NCBI RefSeq assembly: GCF_002343915.1
Contig: NZ_NETK01000001.1
Coordinates: forward strand, 1-64,000
Length of the DNA: 64,000 nt
Source: Nannocystis exedens
GTDB lineage: Bacteria; Myxococcota_A; Polyangia; Nannocystales; Nannocystaceae
Direction: 5' to 3'
Below the pieces are notes generated by a model. It was not told where the DNA came from. It worked only from the letters and a program-made list of their open reading frames with translations, and made no database searches. Positions 56,861 to 64,000 of this stretch are shown here, piece after piece. Within the stretch, counting starts at the first letter, position 1; every line of letters starts with the position of its first letter. Made by a program: the position numbers and the translations under genes.

Positions 56861-58699
56861 TTACTTGCAGGCCTTCGTGATGCCGACCTTGAGCTGGCAG
56901 ATCGCGTCGGCGTAGGCGGCGGTGAACACGTCGCGGCGGACGCCGGTCTGGCTCTTGCCGAGGTCGTCGAGGTCGGGGCTCAGCTGCCCGAGCTTCTCGC
57001 GCAGGGTCGTCTCGGTGGTCCACAGCTCGGCGGCGGCGCGGCGGATCTCGACGTCCTCGTCGAACGCGTTGAACACCGTGACGATCGGCTCCTTGTCGCC
57101 GCCGATGGGCACGCCGGCCGCCTTGACGGCGAGGTTGAAGCGGTCGGCATCGAGCGCGAGCAGGCTGTTGTAGTCGTCGCGCTGCGGGTACAGGGCGCGG
57201 ATGGCGTCGAGCTCGTTGTCGTCGAAGTCGCCCTCGCCGAGGTTCGCGTCGATCTCCCAGCGCAGGTCGTCCTCCTTGTTGATCATGCCGACGTTGTGGC
57301 AGCCCATGCACGACTTGCCGTTGCGGACCACGCCGTCGGGGGCGTTCTTGTCCTGCACGATCTGGATCGGCGCGTCGTCGATGCGGAAGCCGACGTTGTC
57401 GACGATCATGTAGCCCTGGAGGCCGTTCGGCAGGCTATAGATGATCTCGCTGCCGTCCTCGACGAAGTTGAACGGGTCGACGAACACGTTGGCGGGGCCG
57501 GCGTTGCTCTGGAAGTCGTAGCTGATCCAGTAGACGCGGTTGCTGGCGTTCGGGAAGTCGTGGCGCTCGATCACGCGGTGGTTCTCGGACACGCCCGACT
57601 CGTGGAACGCGGCGCGCGCGACCCGGTTCGGGTTGGTCTCGATCTCCTCCTGGATGTTGGCGTCGACGTTGATGCCGAAGCTCTCCTCGAGCTCGAAGCG
57701 GGTCGCGGGGATCCGCAGGACGTCGTGGTAGAGCGGCGGCTGGGCGGCGACCTCGACGAACGCGTCGGCCTGCAGCAGGAAGAACTTGGTGTTCGTCGCC
57801 TGCTTGACGTCCTCGGCGCTGTCGCCGATGAACTCGATCGCGTACGGGTCCTTGTCGGCGATGAGCTCCCAGGTGTCGCGGAACTCCTCGACGAAGGTGT
57901 TGCTCACCGGGTCGAGCACGCGGCCCGGCGCGTCCCAGTCGTAGTCGCGGATGTCGATGCGGAAGATCAGCCGGTCCTTGTCGATCGGCACCGGCGGCAC
58001 GACCTTGATCTCGTTCGACAGGCTGTTGGCCAGCTTCGACAGGGCGTGGCGGTAGATCTCGATCTGGTCGTCGCACCAGCCGTAGTTGTAGAGGTGGACC
58101 AGGCTGAAGTAGCGGATGAAGGGCCGCGCGTCCGCCGAGATCTCCTGGGTGTTGAGGAGGTCGTTGCGGATCAGGTCGATCACCTGCGTGCGCGTCATCC
58201 ACGGGTTCTCGCCGCACCCGGTCACGCCGGCGCACTCGGCGATCCACTGCTCGACCGCGCGGATGTCGTCCTCGGTCGGCCGCGGCTCCTGGCCCTCCGG
58301 CGGCATCGGCAGCATCGTCGCCGCCATGCGGCGGTAGATCGCCGAGTTGTTCGGCTCGCCGGGCACGACCTTGCCGTTCGAGATCAGCGCGTCGAGGTTG
58401 GTGATGTAGTTGATGCTGCCGAGGGCCGCGCTGTCGGCCCCGTGACACTGCTTGCAGTTCTTGTCGAGGATGTTGACGGTCTGCGCCGACAGCTCGCCGC
58501 AGTTGGCCTCGCCCTGCTCGCCGTCGCTGCCGGTGCTGCTGCCGCCGTCGGTGCCGCCGTTGCCGGTGCCGCCGGTGCCCTCGGTCTCGTCGCCGCTGTC
58601 GTTGCCCGGCAGGACGACGGTCTTGCAAGCGCCGCCCACCATCAGCGCGAGCGCTGCGGCGGAGATCAGCGGGATCGATGAGAAGAATCGTTGAGTCAT
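56861..58699 (-). CDS. Lipoprotein with two CxxCH haem-binding motifs
   Basis: 612 aa. The signal peptide ends with lipobox VGGAC (C25), followed by an acidic Thr/Gly linker and a cytochrome c-like part with CKQCHG (about residues 82-87) and AVEQWIAECAGVTGC. A large central domain of unknown type follows, with a second haem motif CMGCHN (about 468-473). It resembles the haem-containing outer-membrane proteins of myxobacteria and planctomycetes. A redox role on the cell surface is likely; the partner is unknown. It precedes the TPR kinase on the same strand with 205 bases between. Confidence 0.7.
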   Translation of the reverse strand: MTQRFFSSIPLISAAALALMVGGACKTVVLPGNDSGDETEGTGGTGNGGTDGGSSTGSDGEQGEANCGELSAQTVNILDKNCKQCHGADSAALGSINYITNLDALISNGKVVPGEPNNSAIYRRMAATMLPMPPEGQEPRPTEDDIRAVEQWIAECAGVTGCGENPWMTRTQVIDLIRNDLLNTQEISADARPFIRYFSLVHLYNYGWCDDQIEIYRHALSKLANSLSNEIKVVPPVPIDKDRLIFRIDIRDYDWDAPGRVLDPVSNTFVEEFRDTWELIADKDPYAIEFIGDSAEDVKQATNTKFFLLQADAFVEVAAQPPLYHDVLRIPATRFELEESFGINVDANIQEEIETNPNRVARAAFHESGVSENHRVIERHDFPNASNRVYWISYDFQSNAGPANVFVDPFNFVEDGSEIIYSLPNGLQGYMIVDNVGFRIDDAPIQIVQDKNAPDGVVRNGKSCMGCHNVGMINKEDDLRWEIDANLGEGDFDDNELDAIRALYPQRDDYNSLLALDADRFNLAVKAAGVPIGGDKEPIVTVFNAFDEDVEIRRAAAELWTTETTLREKLGQLSPDLDDLGKSQTGVRRDVFTAAYADAICQLKVGITKACK

Positions 58700-58793
58700 G
58701 GTCGAAGGTGCTCCTGGAAGATGTGGCCCGTAGGACAGGTGGGGATCGCGGGGCCCGGGCCGGGGCGACGATCGCGGCCCTCAGGCCAGGGGG

Positions 58794-59789
58794 TCAGAAG
58801 CGCGCAGACAGGAACAGGCCGCCGAACGTCGGCGCGACGGCGGGCGAGACGCGGACGCGCGCCAGCTGCTCCTGGCGCGCCTTCTTGAAGTCGGTCGCGC
58901 CGAGGGCGACCAGGGTGACGCCGAGCGCGACGCCGAGGACGCCCGCGACCGCGCCCGCCGCGGTCATCGTGTCGCCCTGCTTCTTCTGCGCCTCGAGCGG
59001 GGCGATGTACTCCTCGTTGCCATTCGCCTTCGGCAGCTCGCGGTCGGCGGAGCGGCTGAGGTAGATGCCGCCGCCCATGACGCCGAGGGCCGCGAGGCCG
59101 CCGGCGAGGAAGATCGAGCCGGCGATCAGCTCGCCGCGGGCGTTGCGACGGACCGGGTTGGTGCGCCGCACGAGGTCCGGGAGCGCGCTGTCGGCCGCGG
59201 TCCGCAGCTCGGTGCTCCACGCGTGCATCGTCTCGAGGTCGTCGGGGTTGACGCGGATGCCGTCGACGGCCCCGCCGCTGTTGGCCGCGAGCAACGCGTC
59301 GGCGCGGTCGAGGTGGCGCAGGCTCGCCTCCCACTCGGCCTTGGCCTGGTCGGCGCTGCGCTTGCGCGCGAGCTTCTGCCGGGCGTCGGCGGCCGCGAGG
59401 TGCAGCACCGGGTCGCGCAGGGCCTCGGCCCCGCCGGCGAGCAGCCCGACGGCGCCCTCGAGGTTGCCGGCGTCCGACAGCTGCTGCGCCTGGTCCTGCA
59501 GCGGCGCGCGCTCGGCCTCCGCCTTCTCGACCTGGGCCTTGATCATCGCCTCGCGCGGCTGCGCCTTGGCGGCGGCCTTCTTCTTGCCCCCGCCCTTGCG
59601 CTTGGCCGGCTCGGGGCTGTCTTCGAGGACGACGGTGTCGTCGTCGGCGGGCGCGGCCGCCGACTCGGTCTTCCATCCGCTGCTGGATTCCCCAGGCTGA
59701 CCGGCCCACGCGGGCGCCGGCGCCACCAGGGACAATGCGATCCCCACCCTCAGGAGCGAACGGCGCCCCTGCGATCGTACTGTCGACAT
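58794..59789 (-). CDS. Membrane protein with signal peptide, unknown function
   Basis: 331 aa. Its start is supported by AGGAG six bases before ATG 59789. An N-terminal signal (SLLRVGIALSLVAPAPAWAG), a Lys/Ala-rich charged segment (about 60-100) and a helical repeat region (QQLSDAGNLEGAVGLLAGGA) precede two transmembrane helices (about 218-240 and 275-300). Proteins of this layout often sit beside Ser/Thr kinases in myxobacteria. It may form an operon with the di-haem lipoprotein downstream (94 bases, with a palindrome-like TGTGGCCCGTAGGACA at 58723). Confidence 0.6.
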   Translation of the reverse strand: MSTVRSQGRRSLLRVGIALSLVAPAPAWAGQPGESSSGWKTESAAAPADDDTVVLEDSPEPAKRKGGGKKKAAAKAQPREAMIKAQVEKAEAERAPLQDQAQQLSDAGNLEGAVGLLAGGAEALRDPVLHLAAADARQKLARKRSADQAKAEWEASLRHLDRADALLAANSGGAVDGIRVNPDDLETMHAWSTELRTAADSALPDLVRRTNPVRRNARGELIAGSIFLAGGLAALGVMGGGIYLSRSADRELPKANGNEEYIAPLEAQKKQGDTMTAAGAVAGVLGVALGVTLVALGATDFKKARQEQLARVRVSPAVAPTFGGLFLSARF

Positions 59790-60200
59790 GTGCTCTCCTT
59801 AGAGGACCGCGGCCGCGAACGGCGGCGCGCGGCGACGATGCGATCCGACAGGCCGGCCTTGGGTGAGACACACAAGGCTGGCGACGGCCGTGACGGACCG
59901 CGAGAATTAGGATTGGCCATCCTGGCCGAAAAGACAGCCTCCCTGGCAGAGCACCTTCCATGGCGCATGGGCGGGATCGCCGCGACGACCGCGGGGCCCG
60001 ACCCGCGAACTCGAGTAACGGGGCTCGCCCGATCGATCACCGCGACCGACAGAAAATTCGCGAAAGCCTCGTGACAGGTGTATGACGGCGATTTCACGGC
60101 CGTGGAGCGACGATGCTCCGGTCGACGTCGAGCCCTGGGGGCGGAAGACCGCCGCGCCATCGACTGCACGCATTGCGGCCGCCGACGAGCCGCATTCGAT
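59790..60200. other. Gap between the membrane protein and the WD40 kinase
   Basis: About 410 bases with no supported gene. It should hold the promoter of the membrane-protein gene. The region around 60020-60080 (GATCGATCACCGCGACCGAC) is less GC-rich. Nothing further was recognised. Confidence 0.45.
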
Positions 60201-60226
60201 CATTTAGTAATTCGAATTACCAAATG
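60201..60226. terminator. AT-rich palindrome over the WD40 kinase stop codon
   Basis: CATTTAGTAATT and AATTACCAAATG, 11 of 12 bases complementary, with CG between. It contains the TAA stop of the kinase (60204-60206) and codes its last residues. It stands out as A/T-rich in a GC-rich setting. Confidence 0.6.
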
Positions 60227-63200
60227 AACGCTCGCACGCGCCGGCCCGCGCCTCCGCGACGTCCTCGGATTCGCCGAGGTGACGCCGGCGCTCTGCAGGC
60301 AAGAGGCAAGCGCGCGTGGCGGCGGCGAGGCGCGCGCGCAGGCCCTCGCCCGGTCGCGCCCACACGACGACGCGGCCGTCGGAGCCAGCCGAGGCCAGGC
60401 GGTCGCCGCCGGCGTCGAACGCGAGCGCGTTGACGCCGCCGCCGTGGCCCGCGAGCAGCTCGGGCCCGGCGTCGCCCTGCAGCGACCAGAAGAGGAGCGC
60501 CCCGTCGGCGGCGCCGGCGACGATCCAGCCGTCCCGCGGGTCCCAGGCCACGCTGCCGAGCGCCGCCGCCGCCCGGCCGATCTCGGTGCGCACGCCGGTG
60601 GCGGCCGCCACGCGGACCAGCGCCCTGCCCTCGCCCGCGACCGCGAGGGCGTCGCCGGCGGGGCTCCAGGCCAGCGCGCGCAGCGGGTGGCCGAGCTCGA
60701 TGAACACCGTCTGCTCGACGCGCACCAGCACGAAGCCGGCGGCGGTGACGGCCGCGAGGCGCTCGTCGACCGGCGACCACGCCAGCGCGGTGATGGCCCC
60801 CCGGCCCTGCGGCGCGCGGGTCGGATCGAGCATGTCCTTGAAGTCATGTCCGGAAGGCCAGAGGAAGAACGCGCCGTCGCTGCCGCCCGCGGCCAGGCGG
60901 GCGGTGCGAGGGTCCCAGGCCAGCGCGGACAGCGGGCGGCGGTCGACGCTGACGCGCCGGGGTTCGCCCTCGCCGCGGGGGATCCAGGTGACCGCGCCGC
61001 TGTCGTCGGCGACCGCGAGCTCCTGGCCGTCGCGCCGCCAGGCCAGCGCGAGCGCGGTGCCGGCGTGGTCGCGCCGGCGCACCGGCCCGTCGTCGGTCGG
61101 CAGCAGCCACACGCTGCGCGCGCCGGCGGCCGCGAGGGCGGTGCCGTCGGGGCTCCAGGCGACCGCGTGCACGGCCGCGCCGAGGTCGTGCTCGCGCAGG
61201 GCGGCCGGCGTCAGCCGCCACACCCGCGCGCTGCCGTCGTCGCTGCCGGTGATCAGGCGGACGCCGGCCGGCGCGAACGCCAGCGCCCGCACCGGCCCGG
61301 TGTGGCCGCGCAGCACGTAGGGCCGCGCGGTCCCGCCGATCCGCCACACCCGCGCGCTGCCGTCGTCGCTGCCGCTGGCGAACCAACCTGTCCCGAGAGC
61401 CAGGCCGGTGACGCCGCCGTCGCCGACCACCGCCGCGACCCGCCGCGGCGCCCCGTCGACCCGCCAGACCTCGACGCCGCCGTCGTCGCGGCCGATCGCC
61501 AGCTGGCGCCCGTGGCGGTCCCAGGCCAGCGCGCCGACGGCCGCGCCGCGGCCGCCGACGGCGACCGCGCGCCCCTCCGCGATCAGCCACACCTCGCCGC
61601 GCGCGCCGGCCGCGGCCACGCGCGCGCCGTCGGGGCTCCAGGCGACCACCGCCAGCGGGCCGGAGACGCCGCGGAGCGGCGTGACCCGGTCGACCGCGAC
61701 CAGCGACACGCCCCCGCGCGCGTCGGCGCGGAGCTGCTCGCCCGACGGGCCGCGCCGCGGATCGGGCGGGAGGCCGCCGGCGCCGGGCGTCGGCGGCCCG
61801 CCGGCCAGCGCGAAGCGGCGGACGTTGCCGGCGGCGTCGACCGTCTCGACCGCGCCGCGCAGCTCGTCGGCGGCCGGCCGCGGCTTGTCCTGCGGGACAG
61901 TCGAGGTGTCCCCGGGGACAGGTGCGCTCGCGGCCCCGTCAGCGTCCGCGGCGGCCAGGACCGCGCCGCGGGGCAGCGCCGGACCGGCGAGCACGATCTC
62001 GCGGGGGCCCGGCTTCGACCTGTCCTGGGGGACAGATGGGGGCGGCGCCCCGGCGGCGGCCGGGACCCCGGCGCGGGGCAGCGCCGCGCTGGCGAGCACG
62101 ACCTCGCGGGGGCGCGCGTTCGACCTGTCCTGGGGCGGCGCCCCGGCAGCGTCTGCGGCGGCCGAGGTCCCCCGGGGCAGCGCCGCGCGGGCGAGCACGA
62201 CCTCACGGCGGCTCGGGTTCGACCTGTCCTCGGGGACAGCCCCCGCCGCGCTCGGGTTCGACCTGTCCTCGGGGACATTCCCCGCCGCGCTCGCGTTCGA
62301 CCTGTCCTCGGGGACATCCCCGGGCGCGCGCGCGTTCGACCTGTCCTCGGGGGCATCCCCCGGCGAACGCGCGTTCGACCTGTCCTCCGGGACAGCCCCC
62401 GCCGCCCCCGGCACCGCCCCGCCCCTGTCCTCCGGGACAGCCTCGACCCACCGGACCGCCGTCACCGGCCCGTCGTGGCCGCGCAGGATCGCCGCGCTGA
62501 TCGGCTCGGCCAGCACGCGCTGGGCCAGCGCGCCGGGGTCGTCGAGCTCGCGCAGCAGCAGCGCGGCGGCGGTAGGATCGCGCGGCAGCAGCGAGAACGC
62601 GGCGTCGCGGACGCGCAGGGCGTGAGCCTGGCGCTCCGCGGCCGCGCGCTCGACCGCCAGTTCGCCGCTCTGCGCGTCCGCGGGGGCGCTCGCGGGCGCG
62701 GCGGCCTGCGGGGCGGCGACGGCCCCCGCACCGGCGTCGGGCTGCGCCAGCGACACCCCGAGCGCGACCAGCCCCGCGGCGGTGAGCGCCGCCCCGCCGG
62801 CGATCAGCCACGTCCGCGCGCGGATCGGCTCGGGGGCCTCGGAGAAGCGCCGCCGCGGCTGCAAGGCCGCCAGCAGCTCCTCCATCGTCGGCCAGCGGTC
62901 GTCTGGCTTTTCGGACAGCCCGCGTACGATCGCGCGGCGGATGCGCAAAGGGACGCGACTTTCGCGCGGAATGGGCGCGATCTCGACCTGGCCGAAGCGC
63001 GGAAGCGAGCCGAACGGCCGCAGACCGAACAAACCTTCGAACAGCGCGACGCAAAAGCTGAATTGGTCGGAGCGCGGCTCGGCGTTGCCGGTGCGTTGCT
63101 GCTCGGGCGCCATGTAAGCCGGCGTGCCGAGGATGCTGCCGGTGCGCGTCAGCGGCATCAGCTCGTCGTCGAGGTCCTCGCCGGCATCGAGGGCGCACGT

Positions 63201-63782
63201 GAGCCCGAAGTCGAGGACGCGCGCGCGGTCGCGGCTGTCGACGAGCACGTTCTCGGGCTTGAAGTCGCGGTGGAGCAGGTTGGCGTGGTGGGCCGCGGCG
63301 AGCGCCCGCCCGGCCTGCAGGTAGACCGCGAGCACCGCCTGCCACGGCCGCGGGCGCTCGCGCAGCCACGCCTCGAGCGTCACGCCCTCGATCAGCTCCA
63401 TGGCGATGTAGATCTGGTCGCCCCACGCGCCGACCTCGTAGATCCGCGCCACGTGCTCGTGCTCGAGGCGTGCCATCGCCCGGGCCTCGCGCAGCAGGCG
63501 GGCGCGACCCTGGTCGTCGCCCTGGAGGTGCGGGTGCAGCAGCTTGATGGCGACGCGGCGATTGAGTTGGGCGTCGACGGCCGCATACACGACGCCCATG
63601 GCCCCCTCCCCGAGCCGGCGCTCGACGTGAAAGCGGCCGATCATGGTGGGGGCCGCCGGTTCGCCGAACAGCCGGCCCATGACGCGCGCGTGGAGACGGT
63701 GGACGTCGACGTCGGCCCACGTGCCCGCACCTGCGGCGCGGGCGGACGGCGAGTCGGGCGGCGTGTGGGGCGGCGTCGACAT
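60204..63782 (-). CDS. Ser/Thr protein kinase fused to a WD40 beta-propeller
   Basis: 1192 aa from ATG 63782. The kinase domain (about 49-320) has LGEGAMGVV, K80, HRDFKPEN (171-178), DFG (191-193) and AYMAPEQ. A transmembrane helix (about 345-368) follows, then an Ala-rich stretch and about 12 WD40 repeats (for example ALAFAPAGVRLITGSDDGSA). The first blade (GHDGPVTAVRWVEA) is interrupted by a repetitive insert (about residues 448-632) made of VPEDRSN-type 13-residue units coded by the palindrome array. The propeller should be extracytoplasmic or a docking surface. It is divergent from an ECF sigma factor gene, a plausible regulatory pair. Confidence 0.88.
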   Translation of the reverse strand: MSTPPHTPPDSPSARAAGAGTWADVDVHRLHARVMGRLFGEPAAPTMIGRFHVERRLGEGAMGVVYAAVDAQLNRRVAIKLLHPHLQGDDQGRARLLREARAMARLEHEHVARIYEVGAWGDQIYIAMELIEGVTLEAWLRERPRPWQAVLAVYLQAGRALAAAHHANLLHRDFKPENVLVDSRDRARVLDFGLTCALDAGEDLDDELMPLTRTGSILGTPAYMAPEQQRTGNAEPRSDQFSFCVALFEGLFGLRPFGSLPRFGQVEIAPIPRESRVPLRIRRAIVRGLSEKPDDRWPTMEELLAALQPRRRFSEAPEPIRARTWLIAGGAALTAAGLVALGVSLAQPDAGAGAVAAPQAAAPASAPADAQSGELAVERAAAERQAHALRVRDAAFSLLPRDPTAAALLLRELDDPGALAQRVLAEPISAAILRGHDGPVTAVRWVEAVPEDRGGAVPGAAGAVPEDRSNARSPGDAPEDRSNARAPGDVPEDRSNASAAGNVPEDRSNPSAAGAVPEDRSNPSRREVVLARAALPRGTSAAADAAGAPPQDRSNARPREVVLASAALPRAGVPAAAGAPPPSVPQDRSKPGPREIVLAGPALPRGAVLAAADADGAASAPVPGDTSTVPQDKPRPAADELRGAVETVDAAGNVRRFALAGGPPTPGAGGLPPDPRRGPSGEQLRADARGGVSLVAVDRVTPLRGVSGPLAVVAWSPDGARVAAAGARGEVWLIAEGRAVAVGGRGAAVGALAWDRHGRQLAIGRDDGGVEVWRVDGAPRRVAAVVGDGGVTGLALGTGWFASGSDDGSARVWRIGGTARPYVLRGHTGPVRALAFAPAGVRLITGSDDGSARVWRLTPAALREHDLGAAVHAVAWSPDGTALAAAGARSVWLLPTDDGPVRRRDHAGTALALAWRRDGQELAVADDSGAVTWIPRGEGEPRRVSVDRRPLSALAWDPRTARLAAGGSDGAFFLWPSGHDFKDMLDPTRAPQGRGAITALAWSPVDERLAAVTAAGFVLVRVEQTVFIELGHPLRALAWSPAGDALAVAGEGRALVRVAAATGVRTEIGRAAAALGSVAWDPRDGWIVAGAADGALLFWSLQGDAGPELLAGHGGGVNALAFDAGGDRLASAGSDGRVVVWARPGEGLRARLAAATRACLLPAERRRHLGESEDVAEARAGACERSFGNSNY
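61885..62439. repeat. Array of palindromes amplified in frame, 39-bp period at its core
   Basis: Exact TGTCC-N4-GGACA copies start at 61886, 61907, 62021, 62225, 62264, 62303, 62381 and 62426; one near-copy (gGGCA) is at 62342 and a half-copy near 62125. From 62221 to 62400 the unit repeats every 39 bp (62221, 62260, 62299, 62338, 62377), or 13 codons. Loops are TGCG, CCGG, TGGG, TCGG and TCCG. Confidence 0.9.
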
Positions 63783-63855
63783 CGTCGGATCGCAGTGAAG
63801 ATAACAGGCGGAGCGGCCCCGCGGGCGGCGCGATCGGAGGTAAGATCGAGGCGCC

Positions 63856-64000
63856 ATGGACCCCGACTGGGAACTGCTCTCGGCCTGGCGCAGCGGCGAT
63901 CGCGGCGCGGGAGAGCGGCTGGTGAAGCGACACTTCGGCGCGATCGCCCGCTTCTTCCGCAACAAGGTCTCGAGCGAGCACGACGCCGCCGACCTCGTCA
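63856..64000 (+). CDS. ECF/sigma-70 family RNA polymerase sigma factor (5' part, runs off the window)
   Basis: 48 codons are visible from ATG 63856, preceded by GAGG at a suitable distance. The sequence WELLSAWRSGDRGAGERLVK, followed by a helix RHFGAIARFFRNKVSSEHDA and ADLV, matches sigma region 2 (core-binding helices ahead of the DLVQ motif). It is divergent from the WD40 kinase with 73 bases between starts. In myxobacteria such sigma factor/kinase neighbours are frequent. Confidence 0.8.
   Translation, partial: MDPDWELLSAWRSGDRGAGERLVKRHFGAIARFFRNKVSSEHDAADLV

Overview
The window is very GC-rich (about 70% by eye), with dense coding on both strands. It looks like chromosome from a predatory/gliding member of the Myxococcota, most likely near the Nannocystaceae. 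The supporting evidence is eukaryote-like Ser/Thr kinases fused to TPR and WD40 repeats, lipoproteins with long Thr/Ser/Gly linkers, a MYXO-CTERM-like C-terminal anchor, DGSEGDPC-type Cys-rich secreted repeats, and a type II secretion operon that includes gspN. The assignment is inferred from protein style; no rRNA or marker gene is present.

Layout. 0-5 kb: an IS630 transposase remnant, a tandem-repeat acidic ORF, an S9 prolyl oligopeptidase and a coupled SAM methyltransferase, then a Cys-rich lipoprotein. Several of these carry single-base frame breaks. 5-14 kb: a small ORF, a VWA protein and a TPR/HEAT-like protein in one operon, facing a GAF-like/HEAT protein; then a proline-rich protein and an uncharacterised gene. 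14-35 kb: a minus-strand secretion block that begins with an NtrC-type regulator (34885), runs through gspC-D-E-F-G-H-I-J-K-L-M-N, and ends with a second NtrC-like regulator lacking the GAFTGA loop and an unknown 799-aa protein. 35-43 kb: a DPPY DNA methyltransferase with repetitive tails, an acyl-CoA dehydrogenase, a 2OG-Fe(II) oxygenase, a MYXO-CTERM-like protein and two alpha/beta hydrolases. 43-47 kb: a polyhydroxyalkanoate locus (phaC, a short phaE/phaR-like subunit, an acyl-CoA ligase, the phaR regulator). 47-53 kb: a lipoprotein, an alpha/beta hydrolase, an SDR-CPBP protease fusion and a DprE2-like SDR. 53-64 kb: two Ser/Thr kinases (TPR and WD40), a di-haem-motif lipoprotein, a membrane protein, and the start of an ECF sigma factor divergent from the second kinase.

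The most unusual feature is a dispersed short palindrome, TGTCC-N4-GGACA, often extended to ACATGTCC...GGACATGT. I count 19 exact copies and about 30 or more degenerate ones by eye. They occur in gaps between convergent genes, just after stop codons, across start or stop codons, and in frame inside genes. In the WD40 kinase the palindrome has become a 39-bp in-frame minisatellite, and in one ORF it sits exactly at the joint of two fused domains. I find no established name for it; it could be a palindromic mobile element, an RNA hairpin or terminator, or a binding or uptake word.
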